From contig OX465581.1 in assembly GCA_950022655.1 (NCBI GenBank), positions 27,065,300 to 27,129,299 of the forward strand: 64,000 nt of DNA, written 5' to 3'. The DNA comes from Alentia gelatinosa. Its lineage: Eukaryota > Annelida > Polychaeta > Phyllodocida > Polynoidae. Position 1 is the stretch's first letter. Every line of letters begins with the position of its first letter. This document shows, one piece after another, positions 10,656-21,721 of this stretch. The position numbers and the translations under genes are program-made. The notes under the pieces are model-generated. The model worked only from the letters and a program-made list of their open reading frames with translations. It did no database searches and was not told where the DNA came from.

Positions 10656-12262
10656 CATTAGTTCTTCTGTCACGATAAGTTTTGACCCAGTCTGTATTCT
10701 GGATCTATAACCCTAGACAATTCACCGAATATCAGGGCGAATATGTGAGGAATGCAACGACACTTGTAGAAACAAAACGATAAACCATTGTACCCGCTGC
10801 AAATGATGCTGAGAATCCATTACACTGTATAAGTCTATACGAAGGAAAGGAGAATTTGATTTGAATGCCAGGTAAAATGGGCATTTGGCCTAAGCACTAT
10901 CGACACATCTCATTGCTTGGGACGTCTCCTCATTAAATGAACCTGGCATATTATGTTATGGCCGGTCTGACAAAAAACCTAATCTAATCTAAAGAGTCTT
11001 TTTAATATCTTTAATCCAGTGGAGGACCAATATATTGAATAACACGCTCCAAACGGAAGGGCCGCCAAATTTGATTAGTTTTTCCAATACCAGTGGTATT
11101 GGGGTGGAGCTGGACAGATCTGCCATGAATGTACAATGTACGCAGTGACGAATAACAGCGTTGCCATTCACCGACAAAACATACCAAGCATTTCGTCCTG
11201 TCGCCCCCAGGTATGAATTCAAAAACCCTTGTCAACTCCCTAGTTCGGCATTAATTGACAGTATTGACTGAAGCTGTCACGCCTTTTAATAGCTCTGCGG
11301 TTACGATGAGTCAACTGCAATGTCAATGTCAGCCATAGAAGGTAGAATTTCCAATCCAAAAATGTGAATTTTGCAAAGTTGGCAATTTTACTTGTGGTTG
11401 AATCCTGAGGCAGTTGTTAGTGAAATCTTGTGTCTTTCCAGCATATCACGAACACCACGTCAAACTGACATTGGTGTCGCCGTCTTGCCATTAATTAAGG
11501 CGCGTGTGTCAGAAGCTACTAGGAATCTATGATTTCTGTACCAAGTACATATCCAAGACGCATTGGAAATTTCATCGGCCAGGTATTTCACGTGCTGTTA
11601 TGTATGAAAGGTTACTAACTGAAAAGTTCGAATTATATTCACAATGTTCTGTCTCACGATACATCTCCCAAATATAAAATGTCCAAGTTTCTTTGTGTCC
11701 AATTGTTTGTTTTTACCGGTACGTTCCCTAGCTACGCCGCGGTTCGGCCAAACATTGCACGGTCGCCTCTTTATTTCCTTTTCACCCTGGATAACACTCA
11801 AGTAATAAGAGTTAGTCCCAACGTGCATTCAACTCTATAGGCTTGTTAGATCACCTTTTTGTATAGCACATGTTATATGTAATGTATGGACATGGTGTAA
11901 ATTCATGCGGAAAACACAATATTTAATTCACAAAAGTAGATTCTTTACACATTTATGTAGAGATTTAAAAGTATTGTTCCATTTGGAGTATTTCATTATA
12001 AATGTCAATAGTATAGCATGGTATTGTCCTGCCGTTTTGGCAGGACCGGTCACTGCATACCTCTGGTGGACAGATTCAACATCAACACACTCTCCACTCA
12101 CCTTCCACTCTCACCCCACTCCTACAGTCCCCCGTCCCACTTCTCTTCAAACCTCCAACCATACAACACATATTTTATTTCACCAGTTTTGGCGCACTTC
12201 ATCTCCTACACCGCACTTCAATAATACTACTAAGTCCGCCGAGGTCGGCAAAGGCCATTATC
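10656..12262. other. No gene recognised
   Basis: The sequence is mixed and repeat-like. Around 10850-10993 it ends in AATCTAATCTAA, similar to the short tandem tails of some CR1/L2 LINEs, but no LINE coding sequence precedes it. Bases 12020-12260 would be the 5' region of the broken Ngaro-like element. I find no copy of it downstream at 16 kb, so the split repeats of that element are not recognisable. Confidence 0.4.
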
Positions 12263-13330
12263 ATGGCCCCGAAGACACGAGGAGCAAAGAAAAGGGAGGT
12301 GGTGAAAACCCGGTCGGATTATTCTGATGACAGCTGCGAGGACACAGGTATGGAGGGGTACACCGAGAGTGACCCTTAGATCGTTTTTTCCCGCTCAGAG
12401 AGCCGCCGCGCCAGGCTGAGCGAATATGAAACAGTGGATGAAGCAAGCAACTGCAGCTCGCGGTCCGATGCTAGGGTTGAAAAACTCAAGGCTGAAGTCC
12501 GAGGGCTCGACAAAAAACTTGACCTCCTCCTCCAGGCCAGCGTGGGACGCGGACACGAGGGGACGCCGGAGAGACGACGCCATGACACCTGCACCGACTG
12601 GGAGGCGGGAAAACGCAGGAGGGCACCCGCACACACATCGGACCGAGACCGGGATCAGGGCCCCGAGCAACAAATGCCACCCCCCAGAGCCTTGAGAAAG
12701 GAATATGATTTCAACGGCTACCTCGAGGATGAATTCGCCCGAGAATATATGCGTCCTCTGCGTAGTGAAGGTAGAGTGGCTTTGTCCTCGGACATCTTTA
12801 TTGATCGTTACACGCCTAAGCCTTACGTGTATATTGAATGGGAGGGCGCCGAGAGCATTAAACAGAAGCTTGAGTCCAGAAAGGATTTAACCATGCTGGA
12901 GTATATAAGGGCGTCAGTTTGTTTGATCAGGGACGAGCGTCGCACTGATACACATAATCCACACCTGCTCGAGCACCTGCTTTTCCCAACGCGTCTTCGA
13001 TGAGATAGAAAAAAGTCGCATTAATTGGACTGATTGGCATGTGATCCAGCACAAACGAGTCAGGATCTGCCTCATGGACCGCGTGCAACCCCAAGTGCCC
13101 CACCGAGGCACGGGCTCGAGTGGCCAACGTGTGAATAACAAGAACCCTGGCAGCGGGTCCGGGTGAAGAGGCCGTGAGGTAGCGTGTAGGGAGTTTAACA
13201 GTAGGAGGGGCTGCCAGCAGGGGGCAGACCACGAGGAGGGTGGCACTATGTTCATCCACGGCTGCTCCTACTGCTACGGCCGCACGGGTAACATTTTTGG
13301 AAATCACAATATGTCTATTTGTGAACGCCT
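12263..13330 (+). pseudogene. Broken ORF1 (Gag-like) of diverged Ngaro-like element
   Basis: An ATG at 12263 opens MAPKTRGAKKRE and runs 38 codons to a stop at 12377. The frame then shifts and continues from about 12434 as a coiled-coil-prone segment. This leads to PRALRKEYDFNGYLEDEFAR and KPYVYIEWEG, matching in order the ORF1 of the intact element (PRQLRERY..., KPYMYVEREG). After 13003 it shifts again. Near 13180-13290 the remains of the Cys/His region appear (CREFNSRRGC, HGCSYCYG). At least three frame breaks make it non-functional. It is clearly diverged from the intact copy, so it is a different lineage rather than a recent duplicate. Confidence 0.8.
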
Positions 13331-14880
13331 GGACCGGGATCATGGTTTAGTTCTTAACCCCGACACCTTCAGACTTCATAGACAGACCAACTGGCCTAAC
13401 ATGTGTGATAGTAGCCGAGGCCCGGTCAGGCTGTGTGACACGTACTCTCGAGTCCGGAACTCGGGCCTCCCCAACTTAACCTCGAGGCCTGGGACGGGTA
13501 TCTCATCGGTCATAATATCGACCCGGAGTTAGACGGGCTTATAGCCTACGGTTTTCCCCTGGGGTACTTGGGCCCCATAAGCAATAATCTCGGGGTGAAA
13601 AACCATTCTAGTGCGACCGATTACCCCCAGGATATTGATAAATATGTGGACATAGAGCTGGGACTTGGGGGCCTCGTCGGACCATACGAGTCACCCCCAT
13701 TTTCCCCGTGGTGTCATGTGGTACCCCTCATGTCGAGACCTAAGAGAGGGAGTAGTGGTAGACGGGTGATTTCAGACCTTACCTTTCCCGCAGATCAGTC
13801 CCTGAATGCATACATTATGAAAAACTCTCTTCATTTAATGATCTTATCGATATGGGTTCAGATGTCCACATCTTCTCAACAGATGTCAGTAGAGCCTATA
13901 AAAACTTTAAGACCGACCCCCTCGACCGGCCACTACAGTGTATGGAGTGGAGGGGGCTGTTCTACCTCGAGGCCAGTATGGTATTCGGGGCCCGTTGTTC
14001 GAGCTCACACATGCAACGGGTCGCCGATGCCATCGTGGCTATACTACGAACAAGAGGAATAAAAGCATGGATGTACTTAGACGATCTCATTATATCTTGT
14101 CTCCCTCCAGCGCCCAGGCACAGGCCGACGCGGATGCTGCCATGCAAGTGCCAGGGTTCGGCCAGAGCCGTCACATGGCTGGGAATCGTCATAAACACCA
14201 AAGATCATACACTTTCCATCCCGCATGAAAAGCTCGAGGACATCAGGAAAACAGTGAGTACCTACGCCAGCCGTAGGTCAATGAAACGAAACGAAATGGA
14301 GTCTCTAGTCGGTCGCCTAGTACATATCTCAAAATGTATAAGGCTGGCCCGTTTGTTCATCTCCCGATTACTGGAGTCCCTCCGAGGCTCCAAGACCCTT
14401 TTATTAACATTAACGCAGAGATCAGAGCCGACCTGCGATGGTTCCAGGAATTCTCCACAGCCTGGAACGGGGTCGCGCTCATCCCGGCTCGTACCCCCAC
14501 ACACACCATAGCTGTGGATGCATGCCTCACGGGCATTGTGGGGAACGACGAGAGGTGGCCGTACGCCAGCCAGGTGGCTCCCCTCAAGGACGGAGCCGCC
14601 AACATAACAGAGCTAGAGGCCGCTAACGTGATAGTGGCCCTCCATTCCTTCATTTCCGAAGCAGATGGGGGTGGACATATCAGGGTTCTTTGCGTCAACT
14701 TACCTGCCGTCCAAGTATTTCAGAATGGCCGTGGGCGGAACCGTACCTTATTAGACTGTGCTCGAGCAGCGTGGATGATCCAGGCTATTTATCAGTGTGA
14801 CCTCACTTTCGCTAACGTCGCAGGGGTCGACAATGTTGTCCCAGACAATCTGAGTAGGGCCCATCTCGGACCAAAATACT
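13290..14880 (+). pseudogene. Broken reverse transcriptase/RNase H of diverged Ngaro-like element
   Basis: Homology to ORF2 of the intact element can be followed in three frames: RQTNWPNMC near 13390, GPISNNLG through RRVISDLTFP (13568-13815), then STDVSRAYKNF (motif A) and MYLDDLIIS (motif C, about 14070-14095). RNase H follows from about 14400 with VDACLTG and ELEAANV. The third acidic position is lost: where the intact copy has YCDN, this one has LCVN, so the catalytic Asp is Val. Motif A and the LDD of motif C are kept, but frameshifts near 13530, 13830 and 14350 and a shortened post-motif-C segment inactivate it. Confidence 0.9.
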
Positions 14881-15905
14881 TCAATGATGCATGCCGAGAT
14901 GTTAATAAAAATCGCCTTGTACTCATCGAACCCTGCCTTCACTTTCTTAATCATGTCTCGTTCTATCCAGATCCGGCGTTCCGGCCGCTACAGGAGAAGG
15001 CCCGGTTGAGGCAAGCGGCCTCGCGCGCCCCTGGGACCGCGAGGGTGCACCGAGCATCCGTCAAAACGTGGATAGCCTTCTGCACTCGGGTAAGAGATGC
15101 ACACCTGGACCCGACGCCTCAGACAGTCAGTGCCTTTGCCAAGTACCTGGCCCAGAACGGCGTCTCCCCGGCAACTGCAAAAAATCACATTTCACGTGTG
15201 CGGCAGCACCTGGTATGGATGGGAACGCCCCTACGGCCGCTCGCCGCAAGCCTCCTGAAAATGACACTCGAGGGTATTGAGTGCATCTCAACGTATGAGA
15301 CCAGAGACCGTCCTGCCATTCCCATGGACGCACAAAGGCGGGCCTTAGGGGCAATCCCCCGGGACCCAGACGGCCAGACTAACCACACCGCATGCCTCCT
15401 CCTGTTCTACGGCGCCATGCGCAGGTCCGAGGTGGCACCTCCTTCAATATGAGCGTTCGATCCTGCGAGGCACCTGACACGAGGGGGCGTAAAAATGGAT
15501 GGGGGCGCCCTCGTGGTATCGGTGAAAGCAGCGAAAAATGCACAGAAGTACAACCAAAGACAAGTACGAAAGATTCTGCCCGCCCCCGACGCCGACTTGT
15601 GTCCATGCGTTGCGACGGCAGCTACGATCACGAGGAATCCCGGTGCCAGCCGTCAGACACACTTTTAGTTTTCCACGGCACCACACGGCCAATGCCTGCT
15701 ACGTACCTGGCCCGGTAATGGTCGGCGGCAGCTTCAACTGCGTCGACCACAAAAAGTACAATCTGCACTCCCTGCGAAAGGCCGCGGCCATAGAGGCCTC
15801 AAGGGCCGGACACACGGGACTCGAGATCCAAAGATTCGGCCATTGGCGCTCGTCCGCGTACGAGACATACATCAAGACGGACTCGTCGGCTCAGGTATAC
15901 ACCAT
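14880..15905 (+). pseudogene. Broken tyrosine recombinase of diverged Ngaro-like element
   Basis: Directly in frame with RNase H, the protein continues NHVSFYPDPAFRPLQEKARL, the core-binding region, and then FYGAMRRSEVAPPS with the first catalytic Arg before a stop at 15450. After a damaged stretch it resumes near 15760 with HSLRKAAAIEA (catalytic His and Arg) and FGHWRSSAYETYIK (Trp and Tyr). So the R-H-R-W-Y set was present before decay. Unlike the intact element, recombinase and RNase H share one reading frame here. Confidence 0.9.
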
Positions 15906-16212
15906 ATCCTCATTTTACCTCAACTTCCCACCCCCTCTCCCCTTAACTCACCTCATTATTGGCAGTCTTGGCGGTTATTTACATTATATTACATAATATT
16001 TACTTGTTTCAAACATTTATCATTGTTATTATCAACAACCTTACTATTTTATACCAATCGTTTTACCAACTTATGTATATCAAATACTCTTACCACAACT
16101 ATTACTATAATGTACATATTAATCAACTATTATCACTTCATGTATTTTATTCATTATCATTTCATTCATTATCATTATTATCTATCTATTTATTATCATA
16201 TCATATTATAAT
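15906..16212. other. AT-rich 3' region of the broken Ngaro-like element
   Basis: A C-rich stretch (CCACCCCCTCTCCCC) follows the recombinase at the same place as in the intact element, then AT-rich sequence with TTATCATTATTATC motifs. No copy of this segment is found upstream of 12263, so the split direct repeats are eroded or deleted. Confidence 0.4.
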
Positions 16213-16575
16213 TAGTAGAAACCGAACGAGAGTTAGACTTGACACTGTTTATGCCACGACGGTCAGGTCGTGTATTACTACACGAGGCGTAGCCGAGTGT
16301 AGTGAGGAGCAGACCTGACCAGAGTGGCATAGACATTGACAAGTCTAACTCGAGTTTGGTTTCGTATTTATCCTACCTCGTCTATGCTTTTATATTACTA
16401 AAAGATAAATATTGAGTCAATGACCAACAGAACTTTTTTTTCATAGTAGCTGACATCCTGCTCTCTGATTGGTCAATATTGTTATTACTCTAGTGGCATA
16501 AAAAACACTTTATGTCACGGCCTGCCACATAAAATGTCCCTATGTTAAGTCTATGGCGGTTTTTTATTAGGGGTA
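16213..16575 (-). mobile_element. Composite foldback element, inverted copy
   Basis: A hairpin of about 148 nt spans 16216-16363. The arms include GAGTTAGACTTG with CAAGTCTAACTC, TATGCCAC with GTGGCATA, and GTCAGGTC with GACCTGAC. The apex is ACTACACGAGGCGTAGCCGA followed by GTGTAGT. At the other end GTTAAGTCTATGGCGG matches, inverted, the CCATAGGCTTAAC block of the copy at 4209-4500. Confidence 0.65.
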
Positions 16576-16947
16576 GGATAATAAATATTATTACCCCAGC
16601 TGCCGCATCATCTTGTCTGTCCCGGGCACAGCAGTGGTGTTCAGAGTCTGTTTTGTTGAGTGTCCTTCTTAATTGTTGAATGATAACATTACTAGCTCTA
16701 ACCATGGGATTTTCGAGCCCAAAAGGAGTATTTGTTCTTTCTTGAAGGCTTGTAGTGATCATATTTGTCGCATGACGGATCCACTGAATGCAATGCTTCT
16801 CATTTCGCATTTGGGGCGTTTACTATAAATGACGGTGCTACCTGTGCCCTACTGTTGGTTAAAGTTCGAAGCGTGTTATTCTATAAAATTTGTAGTTTCA
16901 ACTTTTGAGCTATTTTGGTTGAACCATACAGAACATCTTCATTATTA

Positions 16948-17324
16948 GAGCGTGCTTGCATGCGCTAAATACATAAGCTAGAGCGTTAGAGTGGTCACAT
17001 TGAACTTTTATTGTGCTTCCAGAAAACTATCCCTTCACTGTCTGCATGCTGTTCACTGTGATAGTGAGAACAGAGCAGGGAGCCAGTGTCTCAGTGTCTT
17101 AGAGTTGTGCCCAGCTGACCATGACCAATCACTCAAGACCGAAATACCTCATGTTGCTTGATGTGTTTTGATCCTAGACTCAGGCAGTTAGAAAAATGGC
17201 AAGTTGACTAGGTGCAAGTTGGTTACAGAAAACTATCCATAGGCTAAAACTCAAACCTTTTGATTGTTATTCATTTATAATTGCACGCTCATTCATCTGT
17301 GATGAAGATACTTTTGGCTCCTAG
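16948..17324 (+). repeat. Dispersed repeat, copy 1 (377 bp)
   Basis: It starts GAGCGTGCTTGCATGCGC and ends TTTGGCTCCTAG. A closely similar unit is inserted in the LINE at 46986-47402 on the minus strand, and a copy lacking the first ~150 bp lies at about 19985-20254. Conserved blocks include CATGACCAATCA and GTTACAGAAAACTATCCATA. There is no good terminal inverted repeat, tRNA-like box or coding capacity. It behaves as a short non-autonomous element of unknown class. Confidence 0.7.
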
Positions 17325-17639
17325 TATATTATGGGTGACAACATTGCCTTGTAGATTAACAAACAAACATGCTCAGTTAAATAAGGTCTGATTTTCGTGG
17401 GAATATACGGTTTATGTAATATAAATTGTATTAGATTGGTCAAATGGTTCCTGGGATTTAAGTTCTGGTCTAATATCTTCTATGTTATTATAGTCCTGAA
17501 CTGACCAGTTCCAGGGATTCCCTTCCCAAGTTGATGTTTGACAATTGGCTTTGTGGGGCTTATTCGCGTTAGTGGTAAGTTTATTTTTAGAGCACCATTC
17601 ACCTATAGTAGATTGAGGTATTCCTGCAGGTGGTCAATG

Positions 17640-18310
17640 GTGTCCACCTGTTCTTTACCAGATTTAAACAACACATTGTTGTCAGCATACAGTAAGCATC
17701 ATGTACCTTGGTTTTCTTGTTTTCCATCGTTTCAATAAGAACATTAACAGATTTTATATACAACAATGGTTCAAGGATTGATCCCAGGGGGACTCCACAT
17801 ACAATTCTTTCCATTTTTGGCGATTGTAGCCTGAGACCTGTTCAAGACCGGTTTAGGCCATTGTAACAAGTGATATAATTTTGAAAGAAGAATTTGGTGA
17901 TCTATACTATCGAAAGCTTTATTAGTCAAAGAAAATACCTGCAGTGAATTTTTTATCATTTAATGCGCTGAAGATATAATTAGTGAAGTTAGCAACGGTG
18001 TTTATTGTAGAGCAACCTTTTCTGAAACCATTTTGAGCGCGATTTAGAATATTGATTTCATCAAAAAATAGTGACCAGCGAGTCGTGAACATCTTTTTCT
18101 AAAGTCTTCCCGGGTAGAGGTAATAATGAGACAGATCTTTGACAGGCTACTCAAATCAGGATTTTCGCCATCCTTATTCAGTGGATCAATTGATGCAGTC
18201 TTTCATTACCCTGGGAACGTTCCTGTAGCCAATGATTTATACAATAAGAAAGTAAATTGTTTCAGAAGAATGGTCAGTGCATCTTTTAGATAAGTAGATG
18301 ATAATCACGC
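17640..18310 (-). pseudogene. LINE reverse-transcriptase fragment
   Basis: Read on the minus strand it gives a YRPISLLPLPGK-like segment near 18150 and QNGFRKGCSTINTVANFTNY near 18030. KAFDSIDHQILLSKLYHL (motif A, Asp present) follows near 17900, then VPLGSILEPLLYI, the degenerate form of GVPQGSxLGPLLF, near 17790. This order is diagnostic of the reverse transcriptase of Jockey/CR1-like non-LTR retrotransposons. Stops and shifts interrupt it, no endonuclease domain is seen upstream, and the YADD box is not recognisable. Confidence 0.8.
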
Positions 18311-19361
18311 TTTAGCAGAAGATTTAGAAACGTTAGTTAAGGGTTGGTCCGTAGCTGCAAGTTGATTATCGTTGGTTCCATGGAGACTTATTATGGACTG
18401 TTGGCACAATCTAGGGCCTTGTCAACAAAGAGTAGGGGGTGTTAAAACTTCTCGAGTTGCTAATCGTTTTGGTTTCCCCATTGAGATTGAGATTGTTATT
18501 GCGCGGTGCTCTACGTGTTATTGTATGGAGGAGTTCTCAACTGTGACTTGTGGTACCCAGTGGTACTGCCTCGTAGAATCGTCTTAAGCTGTGTGAAGAC
18601 CTGCGTGTATGACGTAATGTGCAAGGTCTGTATTGTACAATCATCCGTGTTCATGAAGATATTTAACGAATTTTTGGCAAGATCCATAATTACACTATCA
18701 GAACAAGAAATTGGCTATCTGTTTTATTACTCATTGATGATGAGCGTAAGGGCGAATAGGGCTAGCTTATTGCAAATCCTATTTGATATTCTCATATCCA
18801 TCAGCTTAATGAAGTTTGTAGCAAATATTAAGTAAACGGTTCTACACACTACTGTTGCCGCCTCAGTAATGTTCTTCTTTCACAGGCAGTCACGTACGGT
18901 GGTACTTGGTTGTCACGTAAAGAACCGTTACGTGACACTGAGTAAGACTAACCAACCGCGTGTTCTATCAGTAAGACGAATAGAACAATGAGGTCTCAGT
19001 TAACATGTGCCTACAAGTAAAATTCATGGAGGGCATTACAAGTTCATATCACACACACGCATACTCCCTTGACAATGTTCAAACTGGTTGAAACATTTGA
19101 CTAACTAGTTCTATTGTATCAATACTTTCTTCCAGTATTGTACGATGTATTTTATGATATAATTCCCGTTATGAACGAAAGTAATACGGAAGGAATGCAA
19201 GATAAATCTCATCGGATAATCGATCAAAGGATGCATATCAAAGAATAAAAGTCTGCCTTCAGAATTAAGCACCACAAAATACTCTGAAGATAGATAATTA
19301 GCCCTAACTTCAGCTTGAAGATTTTTCAAAGTCATTTACACACCCCCACCCCATACTTAAT
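18311..19361. other. No gene recognised
   Basis: There are only short open frames with no domain I recognise. The part nearest 18311 may be more decayed LINE sequence. Confidence 0.4.
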
Positions 19362-19366
19362 ACACC

Positions 19367-19918
19367 TGTAGCATTCCCTCTAGTCGCTGGAAGTGTATTA
19401 CCACTTCCCGTGATCGACAGCCGACCAGAGGTTCCGAGACTTCAGTCGCTACCCTGTACTTACCGTGCCAGTACAGGCGGGTTCGGCTTTACCCGCTGGA
19501 AAGGGCAGGGAGATGCAGAATCTGCTACCTACCACTTAGCTACGAAGACAAAACCAGACTCCGGACTGTTTCTATATACCGAGCTTTTATTACGGTACTT
19601 TCAGTTACAATCTGTTGGTGCTTCGGGGCACCAACTAGTGCGGGAAGAGATACTGGTCTCTTCAACGTTGAAAGGTGCTACAACACAACCTTACCAACAC
19701 TTGAGGCTCCAGGCGTTCACTCTGTACAGAGGCACCACGAGAAGTCCTGTCAACCCGCTGTGGACTCAGCCTTATATAGTGACTGAGTTATGTAATGCGG
19801 GCGACCCCGTAGCATTTGCAAACCGCAGGTCTGCCGGCTTTACCGCACAACAGGGATCGGCACTCGCGCCACCTAGCGTGAAGTGAAACAACGCTGCTCT
19901 ACTACCCTGACCCCTACA
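19367..19918 (+). mobile_element. Solo LTR (552 bp) with CACC target duplication
   Basis: It begins TGTAGCATTCCC and ends GACCCCTACA, giving the TG...CA ends of integrase-inserted LTRs. CACC lies on both sides (19363-19366 and 19919-19922); counting one base differently gives ACACC. A TATA-like CTTATATAGT is at about 19771. No gag or pol flanks it, so it is best explained as a solo LTR left by recombination. A diverged relative is at 4663-5096. A 158-codon open frame across it is not thought to be a gene. Confidence 0.6.
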
Positions 19919-19984
19919 CACCTGATACTGGAGGCCTGCCATCTATTTTGATATCACAAATAAGGGCATCAAGTTGTGGCTGTC

Positions 19985-20254
19985 CTTTCTTTGTTAGATT
20001 GGGCTTGCGTCGCAGTGTCTTAGAGGTGTGCCAAGCTGTCCATGACCAATCAATCAAGACAGAAAAACCTGAAGACCAACTGGTGCTTGATATGTTTGGA
20101 TCCTAGATAGGCTGTTGCAGAAATGCAAGTTTACCAGGTGCAAGTGGGTTACAGAAAACTATCCATAGACTGAATGTAACCAAAACTTTTTAGTTGTTAT
20201 TCATTAATAATTGCACACTCATTTATCAATGATGAACAGACTATTTGCTCCTAG
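19985..20254 (+). repeat. Dispersed repeat, 5'-truncated copy
   Basis: It matches 17090-17324 through CAGTGTCTTAGAG, CATGACCAATCAATCAAGAC, GTTACAGAAAACTATCCATAG and the end TTTGCTCCTAG. The first part of the unit is missing. Confidence 0.65.
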
Positions 20255-20423
20255 TTTGTCAAGATACTGATACAAAACCTTAGTTATGCAAGTCTTCCCG
20301 TAAGAATACCAACCTAAAACCTGATTTTAACTGTCGCAAATAATATAATTTAAGTAAAATCACATTTCACTTCGAATATCCTCTCAGTGACACACTTAGG
20401 ACAGCCACATCTTTATCTAAACC

Positions 20424-20710
20424 GGAATTTACACGTATAGACTTATGTAACTGAGACGGGTGCACTTCACACCTTCTCTCGAATGTTAGACAATTCTTCT
20501 TTGGTAAAGATATTCTCATGGTGAAGTGCTTGTACCAGTCTCAAGGAAAAAATCGATTTTGATTCACAAGGAAGTACACACCTGGTATGTAGTCTCAGAC
20601 ATAGTCCTAGTGAACACCCACCGTGGGACTGAAGTAACCTTGAATTGAGGGGTGTGCCGAACTTGTGATCATGCTTGCTGACCTCCTAGGTTGGGTACTC
20701 AGTTAGCGAC
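20424..20710 (+). mobile_element. Partial Harbinger-like MITE
   Basis: It starts as a decayed left end (GGAATTTACACGTATAGACT) and follows the internal sequence of the full copy at 10108-10652, including the CTCATGGTGAAG...TCTCAAGG and CACCTGG...TCTCAGACAT blocks. The right end is lost before the next copy begins at 20767. Confidence 0.6.
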
Positions 20711-20766
20711 TCAGCAGTGGGTCTATTTTTCTCACCAAAATGTTACTATAGATTTTAAATGTGTAG

Positions 20767-20904
20767 AGCGGGATTCACACGATGAGATTCATGTTCCTCA
20801 CAGGGTGTTTGTCTGAGACAAAGCCTGCTGAAAGTCCCCTGCAATTGACAAGGAACAGAATCTCATGAGATCTTGAACCCTGCCTGTGAGGTACATGAAT
20901 CCCA
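20767..20904. mobile_element. Short MITE, left portion, split by the Ngaro-like element
   Basis: The left end AGCGGGATTCACACGATGAG, followed by ATTCATGTTCCTCACAGGGTG, is mirrored by the right-hand sequence that runs up to 20904 (CTGTGAGGTACATGAATCCCA) and continues beyond the Ngaro-like element at 26161 (GTGAATTCCTC). Together they form a ~150-bp MITE of the AGTGGGATTCACAC family. It was the landing site of the retrotransposon. Confidence 0.75.
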
Positions 20905-21173
20905 CATTACCCTAATCCCCGGATGAAAGTAGAGAAGCAGTAGCTGGGAGTATAAAATTTTATTTAATTTTATGTAGTAAAATGCAGTAAAATATTTATG
21001 GCGACCTTACTGGACGGCATATTAAAATGTAATGTGGATATGAAGGTAAGTAAAAGTAGATAAATGATAATTGACGGTAGAATGGATGTCAATTATTAAA
21101 ATATTGAAATAAGATATACAATGGAGTTGTATAGATAATACAATGTAATTGTATAAGATAATGAAAAAGTGCC
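20905..21173 (-). repeat. B repeat, outer copy (B2)
   Basis: This 269-bp AT-rich segment is identical as read to 21415-21683. Its outer edge (CATTACCCTAATCC on the plus strand) is the 3' terminus of the element and abuts the interrupted MITE. Confidence 0.95.
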
Positions 21174-21213
21174 CTACGTGAGTAGGTGAAGAAGAGAGGT
21201 TGTGGGTGGGTGG
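21174..21213 (-). other. 40-bp linker between B2 and A2
   Basis: This is the only part of the 3' repeat block present once. It separates the end of A2 from B2. Confidence 0.8.
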
Positions 21214-21418
21214 GACGAAAATTGGTACTGTAGTACGTGCGTACTGCAGGGCGGGTGAAGGAGAAGTGAGGCCGGGGTCTGGACCGGGCTGTACCACGTG
21301 ACTGCGTAGTAAGTGTGAAAGCCGCGAGGGGGCAGGAGGGGCGCCCGTGAGGCGCGGTAGAGGGGGACACCGGGGGAAGCAATGACTACCCCTGAGCAAA
21401 GCCCATGAGTAACCCATT
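21214..21418 (-). repeat. A repeat, internal copy (A2)
   Basis: This 205-bp GC-rich segment is identical as read to 25956-26160. It contains a near-perfect 22-bp palindrome at 21228-21249 (CTGTAGTACG paired with CGTACTGCAG), and ends in CCCATT, overlapping B1 by CATT. Confidence 0.95.
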
Positions 21419-21683
21419 ACCCTAATCCCCGGATGAAAGTAGAGAAGCAGTAGCTGGGAGTATAAAATTTTATTTAATTTTATGTAGTAAAATGCAGTAA
21501 AATATTTATGGCGACCTTACTGGACGGCATATTAAAATGTAATGTGGATATGAAGGTAAGTAAAAGTAGATAAATGATAATTGACGGTAGAATGGATGTC
21601 AATTATTAAAATATTGAAATAAGATATACAATGGAGTTGTATAGATAATACAATGTAATTGTATAAGATAATGAAAAAGTGCC
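21415..21683 (-). repeat. B repeat, inner copy (B1)
   Basis: It is identical as read to 20905-21173. It lies just downstream of the ORF3 stop and probably provides 3' untranslated sequence and the homology used to restore full-length DNA during replication. Confidence 0.95.
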
Positions 21684-21721
21684 AAAAAGGCCAGTAAAAG
21701 GTGAGGGGGGGTGGGGAAAAA

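Noticed and set aside
10850..10993. LINE 3' tail with AATCTAATCTAA
   Set aside because: The tail is only two repeats and no LINE coding sequence or UTR match precedes it, so it is too weak to annotate.
19470..19510. tRNA-like GGGTTCGGC box
   Set aside because: No acceptor stem or A box can be placed around it. It lies in the LTR.
19410..19886. 158-codon open frame
   Set aside because: It lies entirely inside the solo LTR and has no recognisable domain.
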